NCBI GenBank assembly: GCA_000697665.1
Contig: KL197724.1
Coordinates: forward strand, 268,942-332,941
Direction: 5' to 3'
Length of the DNA: 64,000 bases
Source of the DNA: Jaapia argillacea MUCL 33604
Lineage: Eukaryota > Basidiomycota > Agaricomycetes > Jaapiales > Jaapiaceae
Shown here: piece by piece, positions 1-11,360 of the stretch
Layout: each line of letters starts with the position of its first letter
Numbering within the stretch: position 1 is the stretch's first letter
The notes under the pieces: generated by a model
Databases searched by the model: none
What the model was told of the DNA's origin: nothing
Seen by the model: only the letters and a program-made list of their open reading frames with translations
Program-made: the position numbers and the translations under genes

Positions 1-451
1 TACCACCGTCGTCTCTATCCTTGCTGCCGCCAACCCCGTTCCCAACGGGACTCCCACCACCACCAGCACCGCACCCACCACAACCGCTGGATCATGTAAT
101 ACTGGCCCCATCCAGTGCTGCGACACCGTCGAGAGCGCTTCTTCCAGCGGAGCTGCTGCCATTCTCGGCCTTTTGGGCATCGTCCTCCAGGACTTGGATG
201 TCCTCGTCGGGCTTACCTGCAGCCCCATCACCATCATTGGTGTTGGTAGCGGCAGCTCTTGGTTAGTTTTCTCGTCGCCTTTAGTTTGCTCTGTGCTGAT
301 TGTTCAACAGCTCCGCCAACCCTGTTTGCTGCACCGACAACTCCTACGGTAGGCCCATGGATCCTTCCTCGTTTTTTTAGATGCCTATGTGCTGACGATC
401 ATCCTCCTAGGCGGGCTCATCTCCATCGGTTGTGTCCCCGTTAGCCTCTAA
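1..451 (+). CDS. Class I hydrophobin, 3' part (5' end outside window)
   Basis: Small secreted cell-wall protein that self-assembles at air-water interfaces. Joining 1-261, 311-348 and 411-451 gives one frame ending in TAA at 449-451. It shows the eight-cysteine hydrophobin pattern: a lone Cys, a CC pair (IQCCDT), then single Cys in LTCSP and SSCSA, a second CC pair (VCCTD) and a final Cys in IGCVP, three residues before the C-terminal SL. The long Cys3-Cys4 loop is rich in G, A, S and L, typical of class I. The first residues ([12 protein letters not shown]) look like the end of a signal peptide. Both introns (262-310, 349-410) are GT..AG and phase-consistent. The start codon lies upstream of base 1. 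Confidence 0.88.
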
Positions 452-966
452 GCGATGGGGCGCTCCGCATAACTAGAGTCGAGATTCTCCGTACACAATA
501 TATTGCGACCATTTTGAATAGATAGACATTCCGTATGATTGAAAGGACATCCGTACGGTGGTATCAACCGCGAGGACTGCTTCATATCTCGTCATCACAT
601 CCTGCCAGCGAACGTGACAATTGGCGACAAGTTCGCTGGCGGCGTTAAATCACGCGAGACCCGGCATCCAATGAGTTCAGAGGGAAAGATCTGCGCAAAA
701 TTCGGCTAGGGGTCGAAAATGAGAACAGTGGCATGAATGAGGGATCTACCAACAATGGATACTCCGTCGGCACACTAAGCTCAAGTGCTACGCTCAGGTA
801 TGTTCGTATCTGACGGGGAGACCAACACCAAGCTCCTCCTTTCTGTGTACAGATATCCAAGTGGCTCCAACGGCACCTTGGCCCTGGGAATGTGCCTACA
901 TATCGATGATTAATATTGCAAGGTATGAAAAAGACAAAATTTCCGCACTGCTGAGGCAGAAAACTA
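452..966. other. Intergenic, no gene seen
   Basis: Convergent 3' region between the hydrophobin (+) and the F-box gene (-). Only short, low-quality open frames are present, including a 71-codon one on the minus strand with no recognisable features. Confidence 0.5.
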
Positions 967-2191
967 TCAAGACAAGTATTTCCACGATTCGAGGCTCAAA
1001 AGGTCATCTTTCTCTCTCACATCACCATCTGCGTGTCTCGTGTATGTCACGAGCTCTGTGTCTCTTCCGAGGTCTACCTTCGTATTTGCCCGCTCCGACA
1101 TGAAGGCAACCTGATGAAGGTGAGGAGATGCGTCCATCAGCGCACGTACAACCTGATGGACTAAGCCAATCAGGGGTGGGCTCGAAAAGGAGGACTGTAT
1201 TTGATTGGTCGGAAAAGCGTAGATGAATGTCTCTAGGTGGGTGAAACGCCCAACAGCATCCACCAGAACACCGTCAGGTTGGATCGATAATGGCTACAGT
1301 GGTGGCGGACATAAGCTCGAGTAAGTACAAAGGGAAAGGGAAATTGCGTTGGCTCACTGTATCCTCCCCCAGATATCGATCAAGGAAAGTAAAGTGCTTG
1401 ATGGACGGAAACTCTCGTGCAACGAGATCTCCCATGGAACCACGGCCTCCATTAGAGAAGGACTCGCTTGAATCCACTGCGAAGCTAATGAGGGTATCGC
1501 GTATGTAGCGAAAGTCCCGGAAAACGGAATTATCGACCCATTTCTCTGCTGGACCGAATCGCAACCGAGCATGCGTGATAGGTCGGGGGGTAGAGAAGTA
1601 AGTGAGGAGTTCGGCGTCAATATTGACCTTGACGAGGTTGGGGAGAAAGTCATTATGCAAACGTCCCTGCTGAGAGGGAATAGTTGGATACGATAGCATA
1701 TCCAAGTGGGTCCACTCTCGAATATTCGGTTGGCTGGAGAGGAATTCGTACGTGTCTTCAAAGGCAAGGGGGTAGTTGTGGAAGGTTTCAAGGTGGAAAG
1801 CACAGTTTCGGAAAATTGGACCATAACCACTGGGAAGGGAGTGACGATTACAAGTTATCGTGAGGTATCGGAGATTAGGAACAGCGGCCAGTATGAGCTC
1901 AAAGGGAGCTAGATCCGTGCGGGAAGGGGCTACTAGGCTGGGGGGTCTGTGGATAAACAGTGATAAAGCGAACACGGGGAGGCCGGAGGAAGGACACGTC
2001 TGAAGGGTCCTGCAGAACAAACCAACCATTGGAGGACTGGCTAATTCGACCGAACGATAGAGAATCCGGGTCCCTTCCTGTCGAAACCTTTGGCTTGTGA
2101 GGCAGACCCTAGCCAAATCATCTATATCTCGGATATAGTGTGTGATGTGGGCGAGGATTTCGGTCGGAAATAGGGGTGAATCGTATGCCAT
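967..2191 (-). CDS. F-box-like protein (386 aa)
   Basis: Probable SCF-type substrate adaptor. Exons 2191-1358 and 1293-967 join in phase 0 across a 64-nt GT..AG intron. The first exon otherwise runs into a stop soon after the donor, and splicing restores a long frame ending at 967. The N-terminus (PLFPTEILAHITHYI, then LARVCLTSQRFR) fits an F-box helix bundle with the conserved L-P/F-x-E-I-L pattern. The rest is leucine-rich without a clear repeat, as is common in the expanded Agaricomycete F-box families. The target is unknown. Whether it binds Skp1 is inferred from the N-terminus only. Confidence 0.72.
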
Positions 2192-2383
2192 GGTGGGTGT
2201 CGCCAGCCAGCGAACTTAGTTTACGGCAAGACTTGGAATGCCTTGTGACCCGCAAGTGGTGAGGACAAGCGTGACTGTCACTGCGTGCCTGTGGCATTAC
2301 CAGCACATGATCGTGTTGAAGTCGCGTCCATTCTCACTGTGTTCTGACTTAACCACCATCCTCGACCGTTGCGATACCTAGCC

Positions 2384-4025
2384 ATGCTTAGTGCACGGCC
2401 TATCTCACTGAACGCTGATGGACCAGCGTATGGTGCCATTAAAACACCCGGAAGAGCTCTTAACAAGAGTCGGAGTGCCCTCCAAGAGAATGCCGGCCAT
2501 CGAGGAGCCTTGACCGCCACCACGAAAGGCAAAAAGGTTGCTCTGCAGCAAACTCCATTTCATCCAGACTCTCTCAGTGTGTATACTCGCTTTTTAATGC
2601 GTATATAGCCACTAACGGTGCATCGTAGAACCACAGAAACTATTCACACTCAAAGATGGTCCTGCAACCACCTCCAAACCCTCTTCCACGGTTTCTCGAC
2701 CACTACTAGACAAAACACCCTTCCCGAACCGAGTCGCCCCAACCCAAAACACACCTCATCCTAACGGTACACAGAAAATATCCAAACTATCTCTCCTAGA
2801 GGCACCAACGGCCCAAACTCCCAACCTTCTCCCCAGTTCCACACGAAAGTCTATTCGAGTCCCTCGTCTCAGCGGCAGTGGAGGAAAGTTACGAGACGGT
2901 GGGATTGGAATAGTGAGATTCCAAACTCCTCAGACAAACGGGAACCATTGGGACGTGAGTGATGGAGACATCGACGTTGGCGAGTCGGAGGCGCAGTTGC
3001 AATTACAGGAAGTAGCGGAAGAGGAGAAGGAAGATTATGACGAGGTTGAATACATGCCTCCGACCGCTATCAGTACGTTCACTGTCTACTCGTCGATCCG
3101 AACTCACGTACCATCTCTTGATGTATCTAGTCCCCGCATACCAACCACCGTTTGAACTGCCGGATTACAAAGTCCTCGGGCGATCTATCCTCGCCTTGAC
3201 ACATTCCTATCCAGTAGACGATTATACGCCTCCAGAAATCGAAGTTCCCAGCACCAACGACGAGTTCGTGGAGCGATACGGCGGGGGAAAATGGGAATCC
3301 TTTGACTTGCCCGAACTCGGTGAGCCAAACCAATATCTCCTGTATCCGCGTAGCATTTATCTGACATAATACATGCCTCAGTCGACGATAACCCGTTCGC
3401 ACTACCCAAGCCAACAACGCGCACCGTCCCGAACGGCAAGCTGCCTGCAGCGCGGACAGGAGCCCGGCCAGCGAATTCCATTGGAATGACCGGCAGAACA
3501 GCCAACGCTCGACCGTCAACCGTGACAACCGCTGTGCAGAAGAACGCAACTATACGATTAAATACAACCACTCCTGCTTCTCGCAGTGCCGTTGCGAATT
3601 CGAGGGCCACAGTTGGCGCTACTTCAAAACTATCCAACGCCGTTCCTCGTATGGATAATGAAAAGGCCACAGCTGGACCCTCCAAAGCTACAATTGGTTC
3701 AAAAGTGGCGGCGAGACCAAGTACAGTTCCACTGAAAACAGCGAATGGCAGCGGAGCTACAGCTCCCACAACTAAACTGAGCTGTCCGGTAGTCTCTGCT
3801 TCCAAGACCACTCCCCCAACTGTGGCTACCACAACACGTAGGCCAGCGTTGACATCCACGCGGCCTGTTGCTGCAGGACGAAGGCCTGTACCCGTTGCTT
3901 CTGCCCTGCAGAAAAAGGGAAGCGGGAAGGATGTGAAGGATGGTGGGGAGGATGACGGCGACATTGTGTTGATGCCTGTTGTTGGACTGGATGGTTTGGA
4001 GGATGATTTCCGGTTTGAAGTTTGA
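2384..4025 (+). CDS. Securin-like separase inhibitor (489 aa)
   Basis: Candidate securin (Pds1/Cut2 class), the anaphase inhibitor and chaperone of separase. Exons 2384-2576, 2629-3072, 3131-3319 and 3382-4025 are phase-consistent. The best evidence is an acidic stretch ending in EVEYMPP (near residues 205-211). It matches the EYMPP motif I recall from fission yeast Cut2, within the separase-binding segment. The protein is otherwise low-complexity, rich in S, T, P and basic residues, as securins are. Near the N-terminus an RSALQEN segment resembles an APC/C destruction box (RxxL). I see no KEN box. The start is the first ATG; a longer open frame upstream has only a non-ATG start. The assignment rests on short motifs, so a generic disordered protein is the alternative. 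Confidence 0.6.
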
Positions 4026-4425
4026 GAATGGACATCTTGACGTTTTGGTCGCTGTAGATGATTTGTTGTTGGGATGTCTGGTCATTCCGCTGTGTTATGC
4101 ACGCTTCTCAGATTTTGCTTTCTGTAGTTTTGTATTAGGTTGTCAGATGCAGTTATTGTGCCGTCCCTCCGGAGGGCAATGCTACCTCCTTAAAGAGCTG
4201 GCTTTTAGCTTGACTTGCGAACGGCTTCAAGTAGTCTAGTAGTACGACATGGAGCAAAATGTATCTTGCCCAGGCATGTTGTTACAAACTTGTACAGGTA
4301 GGGAAGATCTCACCCAGGGAAGAAGGGGGGTTGGATTCGGTAACCGAGGCAGGGGAAATGAACCGGGTGGACATCCCCAACTTGAAGAACAAAGCAAAGA
4401 TATGCTCTGAGAATGAAGAAAAACA
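4026..4425. other. Intergenic between securin-like gene and tRNA array
   Basis: Probable 3' UTR of the securin-like gene and the terminator side of the tRNA array. No convincing coding frame. Confidence 0.45.
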
Positions 4426-4514
4426 TGAGCCGGCCCAGACTTGAACTGAGGACCGTCTGTGCGCCATGAGAAGACATGTTAGACAGACGTGATAACCAAC
4501 TACACCACCGGCCC
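4426..4514 (-). tRNA. tRNA-Val(AAC), copy 1, 15-nt intron
   Basis: The minus strand folds as a cloverleaf. The acceptor stem GGGCCGG pairs with CCGGCTC (one G-T) and has discriminator A. The D arm is GTGTAGTTGGTTATCAC, the anticodon stem TCTGT/ACAGA and the T arm CTCAG-TTCAAGT-CTGGG. The loop reads C-T-AAC-A, so the anticodon is AAC (Val). A 15-nt intron follows position 37. A T5 run (A5 on +) lies just 3' of the gene, as a Pol III terminator. Without the intron it is 74 nt, like the other three copies. Confidence 0.93.
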
Positions 4515-4610
4515 TGGTATACCGCAGCTTCACCGAGGAATCATAAGCAGTAAGCGAGGGAGGATCAACGAAAAGAGATGTACAGTAGCCTCGAGAAAGG
4601 GGGAAAAAGT

Positions 4611-4697
4611 TGAGCCGGCCCAGACTTGAACTGAGGACCGTCTGTGTGCCCATGAGATGTGTTAGACAGACGTGATAACCAACTACACCACCGGCCC
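4611..4697 (-). tRNA. tRNA-Val(AAC), copy 2, 13-nt intron
   Basis: Exonic sequence is identical to copy 1 in all stems, loops and box A/box B regions. The intron is 13 nt in the canonical 37/38 position. A short T run follows the 3' end on the minus strand. Confidence 0.93.
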
Positions 4698-4878
4698 TTG
4701 AGTACGGGGGTCTCTCGTAGAAACCAAGGCTCCAGGGGAGTCGAGGCAGGAGAAAGCAAGCAAGACGGAAGAAGATGAGCCGTCCCGAAGACGAATGAGG
4801 GGAGCACTTAATCGAGGCAGAAAGGAAAGAGAGATGTAAGGAGAGATGCCCTCAAGCAAAAGTACGGGAAGGAAAACA

Positions 4879-4964
4879 TGAGCCGGCCCAGACTTGAACT
4901 GAGGACCGTCTGTGTGCCATGAGAAATGTTAGACAGACGTGATAACCAACTACACCACCGGCCC
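4879..4964 (-). tRNA. tRNA-Val(AAC), copy 3, 12-nt intron
   Basis: Same exons as copies 1 and 2. The intron is 12 nt. The T4 run after the 3' end (AAAA on +) would serve as terminator. Confidence 0.93.
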
Positions 4965-5044
4965 TTGTGTCGGTAGACTCACCGAGAAATCAAGGCTCGA
5001 GGGGGTTCGAGACAGGAGAAAAGCAAAAGCCAAAAAGAAAAATA

Positions 5045-5128
5045 TGAGCCGGCCCAGACTTGAACTGAGGACCGTCTGTGTCCCATAATTTGTTAGACAG
5101 ACGTGATAACCAACTACACCACCGGCCC
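5045..5128 (-). tRNA. tRNA-Val(AAC), copy 4, 10-nt intron
   Basis: Same exons as the other copies. The intron is 10 nt, the shortest of the array. A T5 run follows the 3' end. This is the upstream-most gene in transcription order. Confidence 0.93.
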
Positions 5129-6141
5129 TGACTGCGAATCTCGTTAGCGTGTGCCTTGATCAAACGGACTGCGCTCCGAGCTCAGATGATCGAGAGTCGT
5201 GCGGGAGGGAAAATAGGTTTCGAATTACCCAAGAATTCTTGAGGTTTGGATAATTTGGTGATCGGTGTCGTTTGAGGATCCTTTGACATCTTGACTCGTG
5301 GCCGAGGGGTGGGCATAAGGGAGATCACGACAAGGATCACCGAGGGGCAATTAGCGGGCTCCTCGGTGGGCGTCAGAGGGCGGGTTGAATGGTCGCCGAA
5401 GTAACGAAATCTGGACAGAGTTTGTCAACGAGGTGTAAAAGATGGTTTATACATCTTATTTTGGCGCGTCGATGGTATGCAAACACCGACTCTTCTCGAT
5501 GCAGACGGAAATATACGATGTTGCCCACGCCAAGAGGTCCGGAATCAATTCTCCAGATAGATAGGGGAATGCAAGACAGAGAAAGGCGGTACCAGGCAGT
5601 GAGGATGCTCTTCGGGGGGTAGCTGTGAGCCAATCGAGCCAATGCCGCAACCAGAGTCAATCTTGCGATCGGTCCTTCTGAATGCCGGTCCTTCTTCCGT
5701 ACATGGGTAAGATTCCATTTCAGTGCACGCCGAGCAACGATGAGCGGGCTCGAAGACTGGAACCCGAGGAAATGAGTCACGAAAAGACAAGGGCCAAGGT
5801 CACGATGTTGATGGTATGGGAGAGAGAATGAGGGGGGCATGTATGATCCACGCGGACTCGGGTGATAGGCTTTGGGAAAACGCCGGGCTTCTTGGTCTCT
5901 TTTTGTTTCACTCTCAGGGCAAGGGAGATTGAGACTATGGGATCTGGTGTTAGGGCGTCTAGTCATCTGCGTGGGATGATGCTGCATGATGCTGATTGAT
6001 GTCGGACTCGGTATTGCCTTGCTTATGTATTTCACTCTGTTTGGTGGGGATCGTTGTGCGCATGCATTGTTTCGCCGTGTCGTCAAACCATCACCATCAC
6101 CATCCACCTCCCTCCTGCTCTGATTTGGCTGCAATTCGAGT
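5129..6141. other. Intergenic: tRNA array upstream region and G-alpha promoter side
   Basis: One kilobase without a supported gene. A 307-codon minus-strand frame crosses it but also covers exon 1 of the G-alpha gene in antisense, has no family features, and was rejected. Confidence 0.45.
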
Positions 6142-8570
6142 ATGGCAAGACATCCATATTCGCAGTCCGACCCTGCCACGTCTGTCCGCTCTGTAAACAC
6201 ATTTCGTTCTGCTGCTAGGCCGATTGATGATGCCGAAGCGCTGAGGATAAGTAATAGAATTGATGAGGAGCTCAAGGTATGTGCTTTTGACATCACACTC
6301 CGCTAGCTATCCAATGTTCATTCACAGAGAGAACGCGAAGCGATAAGGAGGCGGAGAGCTCAGAAGACTGAGGTCAAGGGTAAGCAGGATGTATGCGCTT
6401 CGGAGTCGCCTCGTTGATCACGCATATACCCAGTCATCCTCCTCGGACAAGCAGAGTCAGGGAAATCCACCTTGCAAAAACAATTCCAGCTCTATTATGC
6501 TTCCAAGTCATTGGACGGCGAACGTCCTTCATGGCGGCCAGTTGTCTACTTCAACGTGATCAAAGCTGTACGCATGATCCTCGATGAAATCGATTGGAAT
6601 GAAAGTGCTACCTCCGCCACCTCCACCACCACCTCCGCCGCCACTTCGGACCCATCATCTTCTCAGTCCCAACCAGTGGCATCTACATCACAAACTCCGC
6701 CCGCCCGACCCGCCTCGCCGCCCTCGTCACCACCCGCCACTCACAGTGACCTGAGTGCTGGCATCTCGGAGCTCCGAGCCAAACTACTCCCACTCGTCGC
6801 CCTCGAAGACACTCTTGCCTCAGAACTGAACGGCGGTGTGACGGTTTCTGGCGGGCGGTCAGGTGTCTTCGTCCGAGCAGGCTGGCAAACGCTCGTCTCA
6901 CCCAATCGAAATCGGTCGATCGCTAACAATGCCAAAGTCCCAGCAATCACAAGTATGGCTGCTAAAGGACTGGCCGAAACAGTCGATGCTATCGAGGAAC
7001 TATGGAAGCATCCTGCGGTTCGACAGTTGTTGGCTCGGAGAAAACTAAGACTCGAAGAATCTGCCGCCTTGTGAGCACCCAATTTTTCGTGCTCTGTTAT
7101 GGGGTTGGTGCTAATATCGTGTCTTGTGTGAACAGTTTCTTGGATAGCATTTATCGGATAGCGGAATCTGAGTACCTACCGTCGACAGGTATCATTACCC
7201 CGTCGCCCTCACCATCCCCAAGGAAAAGCTCATCTCTGTTCCAGAGGACATTCTCAACGTCCGGTTACAAACTCTTGGTGTCATCGAACACTCATTCGAT
7301 ATCTCCTTAGCTGGGCTGTCCTTTAACTGGTTGATGTACGACGTTGGCGGCGCTGTACGTGTTCTCCTCCTGTCCGCCCATTCTGTCTTTCCACTCACTC
7401 AGCCCTTCTTCGCTTTGTCTTGCACCACCCCATAGCGAGGCCAAGTACGTCCATTTTCAGCGTCCCCACGCGGATCTAGTTCCAAGGCTGGTTGAATTAA
7501 CGCCACGATTTTTTTTGTGTTTTATCTCACAGAGACATGCTTGGGTTCCGTACTTTGATGATGGTGAGTGTGATCAAATTCGATCAACCCTTCCTTCCCA
7601 TCGATTGCCACCGATTGCTTCTACTTCTTTCTTCCCTGGGACAAACTTGTCCTTGTTCGGTTCTTATTCCCAGGTGGGACAAACTTGGGTTATCGCTTTG
7701 ATCCTCAGCGTTCCTCCTCCTTGTTCTGATATCGGGTGCTCCAAGGAATGTCACTGACTTGTGATTATGGCCTCCAGCTACAGCCATCATATTTCTCGCG
7801 CCGATGAGCGCTTACGACCAGGTACGTACTTCCTCCGCTGCGTCCTTCTCGGACTTTTAGGCTCAATTATGAAATGCCTCCCTCTTTTTTCTCAGTACTT
7901 GGAAGAAGATCCGCGGACGAATAGGATCGACGACTCATTGCAGTTGTTCACCGCTATTGTACAGAACAAGCTTCTACAAAAGGCTGCGCTTGTGCTTATG
8001 TTGAACAAGGTCCGTTTTGACTTGTCGTTTGTGTTTGATTGATGTACTCACTCTAGGCCAGGCGGACCTACTGAGGCAGAAACTAGAAGCAGGGATTCCG
8101 GTCAAGAAATAGTGAGGCTGCCTTGCGCTTGTCATGAGGTGATACGGCTTGTTAACCGGAGTTGCAGCATCACCTCGTACGGTGATAGGCCGAACACATA
8201 CGAAGAGGTATCTGAATACTTCCGCGCCCATTTCATTCAAATACACAAAAAGAAGGACATTTCGCAACCTCGTCGGTCGCTATACGTTGTGAGTGTCTCT
8301 TCCCTAGTTCTCGACCCTTGCATCGTCTGAACACTGCCCACTTGCAGCACTTCACGAAATTGCTGGTTGGTCCCCCCACCCGAATTCAACCCGAACAGTA
8401 ACTCATGTAGCTCCACTAATTTGACAGGATGTCAAGGCAACTCAGCAGATTATATGCCACGGTATGTCAACTCATCACCTTTTCGCAAGCCAAACTTGAC
8501 GTCTCCGTGACAATCGCCAGCGGGAGAGGCCATCATTCAATCTTACATGCGACAATCTGGTCTTGCATGA
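6142..8570 (+). CDS. Heterotrimeric G-protein alpha subunit, large basidiomycete type (485 aa)
   Basis: GTP-binding signal transducer. Fourteen phase-consistent exons: 6142-6276, 6328-6379, 6434-7070, 7136-7188, 7245-7354, 7436-7444, 7533-7563, 7778-7821, 7896-8009, 8062-8111, 8168-8288, 8348-8365, 8428-8461, 8521-8570. Visible G-alpha motifs: P-loop GQAESGKST (about residues 67-75), switch I EDILNVRLQT with the arginine finger (R299), DVGG (325-328), NKAD (394-397), a KAT at the TCAT position, and a C-terminus ending QSGLA. The protein exceeds the usual ~350 aa because of a Ser/Thr/Pro-rich insert around residues 119-165. Oddities: the catalytic Gln of DVGGQ is Ala (A329). There is no N-terminal MGxxxS myristoylation signal. 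A 9-nt exon (7436-7444) encodes RGQ of switch II. This probably belongs to the expanded divergent G-alpha paralogs of basidiomycetes. Confidence 0.93.
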
Positions 8571-8781
8571 CTCCGTTGCTCTCGTTGTTTTCGATTCTCT
8601 ACAGGCCGACTCTTACCATATATATTTATGATACGGATTATCGATACGTTTCTTGCCTCTTTTACTTAGTATGTGCCATCAATTTTGTAGGAAGAGCCGA
8701 TACCCTGAAGGGGTTTGCATGTAGCTGTAGAAAGTACACTGGCTTTAATACATTTCGAGTACTTGTACGAACAGTTTCCTC

Positions 8782-10958
8782 TTATTCGGCGTCCTCCTGG
8801 ATTCTGAGGGTCGTCCGAACTTGGGGGACGAGCATGAAGACTTTGGTTTGGTGTCGTTTGAGGGTTATGTCTGAGATTTGACCTTGAAACAATCCGATGT
8901 CGAGCCCCCATCGAGTTCCGGATCGGGTCAACTCCGAGCTCCTTTGCCAAAGATCGAACGCTCGGAAAGTTGTCGTCTGATAAGAGCCGTTCAGTATGAA
9001 CCAACAGCATTGGAAAGGGTGGACTGACCTCGGGGTTGGGCGACTTCGAGGGGATGTCTTTAAATGAAATTGTTGCTGTCTGGGGGTCTGGGGACGTGTT
9101 CATCAAGGCGACAACTGTCGATCTGAGAACCATCGTTTTAAGTCGGGATGAAGGGGTTAGTAAGAGAAAACGAACCCGTCAGCAAGAGGCCCCGTCCACA
9201 TTTGCACGTCTCCCTCCTCTAGCAACCGTTTCCACGAACGCTTGATAGAAGCACCAAGAGGATCCTGGTTCACCGCGATGATGGCATCGTTAGTGATGAT
9301 ATCCAGAATATCAGGGGTCTGTTGTAGAAGAGGTCACGAGGCAGATCCAAGATGGCGATCATAGAAAGGGCGCACCATCTTGGTCAGGTAGTTGCCCAGG
9401 ATCAGAGGGCTCTTAAGGAGCGCCCACATTGAAAAATGTGTGACTGGAAAGCGATAAGTATCGCGGTGCGCTTAGGAACTGAAGTTACACACCATATTCG
9501 TCGTTCGTCATGTTTCCATTCCCAACCTGGTCAAGAAATAAGTTGGGGGTACGTGGAGAGCGGGGTGGAAATATACCTCCAGCATGTCGAGATCGTTCCA
9601 CCCACCTGGACCTGCATAATTGACCATATACGCGGTCCAGTCAATGATGCGAGTGGCCGAACAATCTGAGATGCACCATGTATCAGGAGGGATGAAGGCA
9701 TAGCTTTGAGGAACTCACGATGTCCAAATGTGGTGCAGTTCAGCAGAGAAGTGCAGGGACAGTCTTTGGAATATCCTGTAAACATCTACGAGAGCATTGT
9801 AAATCTGGTGAACTAATGCGTGTCAAGGGTACTTACATCGCTAATGTCGCCAGACATCCTCCACGAGTTGGCGAGTTTCTAGAAAGCCACGTTGTAAAAT
9901 GTTGGCTTTTCCGAGGCGCAGCGAAACCTTACCCCAGCCCATGTCCATGAATGATCCTCACCCCAGTTGCACATGGCGTACACGATGGGGCGACCAGTCT
10001 CGTTCAATGCCTTCGCCATCTGCGAAAATCTGGATGCGACGGTTAGAATGGTGACGACCTATTATGGCGAGGTATTCACCTCCAACTGGAGATGCTCTCA
10101 TTTCCAGAAAACCCTTCATTGTTACAATTGTCGTACTCTGAAACAGGGAACGTACATGTAAGTCTCAAAAACTCATCTGAAAGGACACTTCTTACTGAGA
10201 TAGTCGACGCCCCAGCTGGCATAGGTCTTGGCGTCAATCTGCTCGTACCCCAGAGAGCCGAAGCGTCGGGCACAAGTCTCACTACGTAGCTAAGTCAGCT
10301 AGATCATCCCTAACAAAAGCGAAGCACGTACCTGCCGGCATCACTGTATATGCCAAACTGCAGGCAAGTGAATATTCCCAATAGCGATACAACGCCACTG
10401 TAAGCGGACCTTCAGCCCAAGATCATGTACTTTGTCGGCGACACTTTTGATGCCACTCGGGAAAGTGACAGGGTTAGCCAAAGGTTCCTTGGTGATAGGA
10501 TCGCGAGCGGGAGCGTGCCAACCTAGGCTCCAATTAGCATCAATGATGCGACGACCAAAACAAGCTCACAATCATCAATGATGACATCTATATCCACCCA
10601 AGAATTATAAGAAGGGTCAGGGGAGGTAGAATGACGCGAATCTCATACATTCGTAGCCCGCGTCCTTCAAACCCGTGCTAACGATAGCTCGGGCGGCAGA
10701 CAAGATGGTTTCCTCGGATATGTCGCACGCGAACCAATTCCATGAATTCTACCAAGTACTATCCGTTACTGAGGGGTATCCCATCGCATTACTTGCACGT
10801 ACCCATCCGAGCGGAGGTGTTCGAGCCTGGTTGATGAGTTAAAACCAGAACAATTAACAGTTCACTTCATAACTCACGAGTCCGTTCTCGACAGCAACGA
10901 CGGGCGAGCCCAGCAATAGCTGCGCGGCGCTATACGCCAATACGAGGGGTCCAAACAT
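8782..10958 (-). CDS. Alpha-galactosidase, glycoside hydrolase family 27 (444 aa)
   Basis: Secreted enzyme removing alpha-1,6-linked galactose from galactomannan or oligosaccharides. Seventeen exons (minus strand, high to low): 10958-10878, 10826-10803, 10748-10649, 10587-10570, 10522-10410, 10357-10332, 10281-10196, 10137-10080, 10029-9933, 9878-9837, 9785-9719, 9665-9577, 9526-9493, 9443-9376, 9318-9176, 9122-9029, 8976-8782. All junctions keep phase. GH27 landmarks in order: ARTPPLGW at the mature N-terminus, [27 protein letters not shown] with the nucleophile (D152), WRMSGDISD with the acid/base Asp (D212), [10 protein letters not shown], and a C-terminal beta domain. The hydrophobic N-terminus suggests a signal peptide. 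The exon 15 donor is the non-consensus GTTCGT. Very high intron density. Confidence 0.95.
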
Positions 10959-11360
10959 GCTGGGTTTCCAGGAGAAGCGAGAAGAGGTTAAGGCGGACGG
11001 CTCTCATGGTTCGGGGTGTCAACGTTAGGGCATGTGAACAATTGGAACTTTCGGCAATCCATCACAACAATCCGAGAGACACAGATATATTTGTACACGA
11101 GAGACACAGTAGGTACATCGAAAGTGCTTATCACACGCTGAAGGGAATAAAAACAACGAAATCCGGGGGTCATGATGGATAAAATAGAACTGGAGGACCG
11201 CCCTGCGACGCCCCTCCTCAAACTGGTCGTGATTATGGTGCAGTGGGGGTTTCCTGTGCGTCGCGTGGGGGGGATCGCAAATATGGGAGTAATGATAGAT
11301 AGGGGGAAGAAAGAGGAAAAAGATGGAAATACGTAGCCAAATAAGGGAAGTCTATGACTA
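10959..11360. other. Alpha-galactosidase 5' region / aminopeptidase 3' region
   Basis: Upstream region of the alpha-galactosidase, just beyond the stop of the next minus-strand gene. A 140-codon minus frame here has no recognisable features. I see no clear regulatory element. Confidence 0.4.

Noticed and set aside
3185-3964. 259-codon minus-strand frame
   Set aside because: Antisense to the last exons of the securin-like gene; its V/A/T-rich composition mirrors the sense repeats.
4426-5128. CRISPR-like array of repeats
   Set aside because: The repeated 74-nt units fold as tRNA-Val(AAC) with intron; the organism is a eukaryote.
5373-6296. 307-codon open frame on the minus strand
   Set aside because: It overlaps the first exon of the G-alpha gene in antisense, has no family features and low-complexity composition. 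Probably a chance frame.
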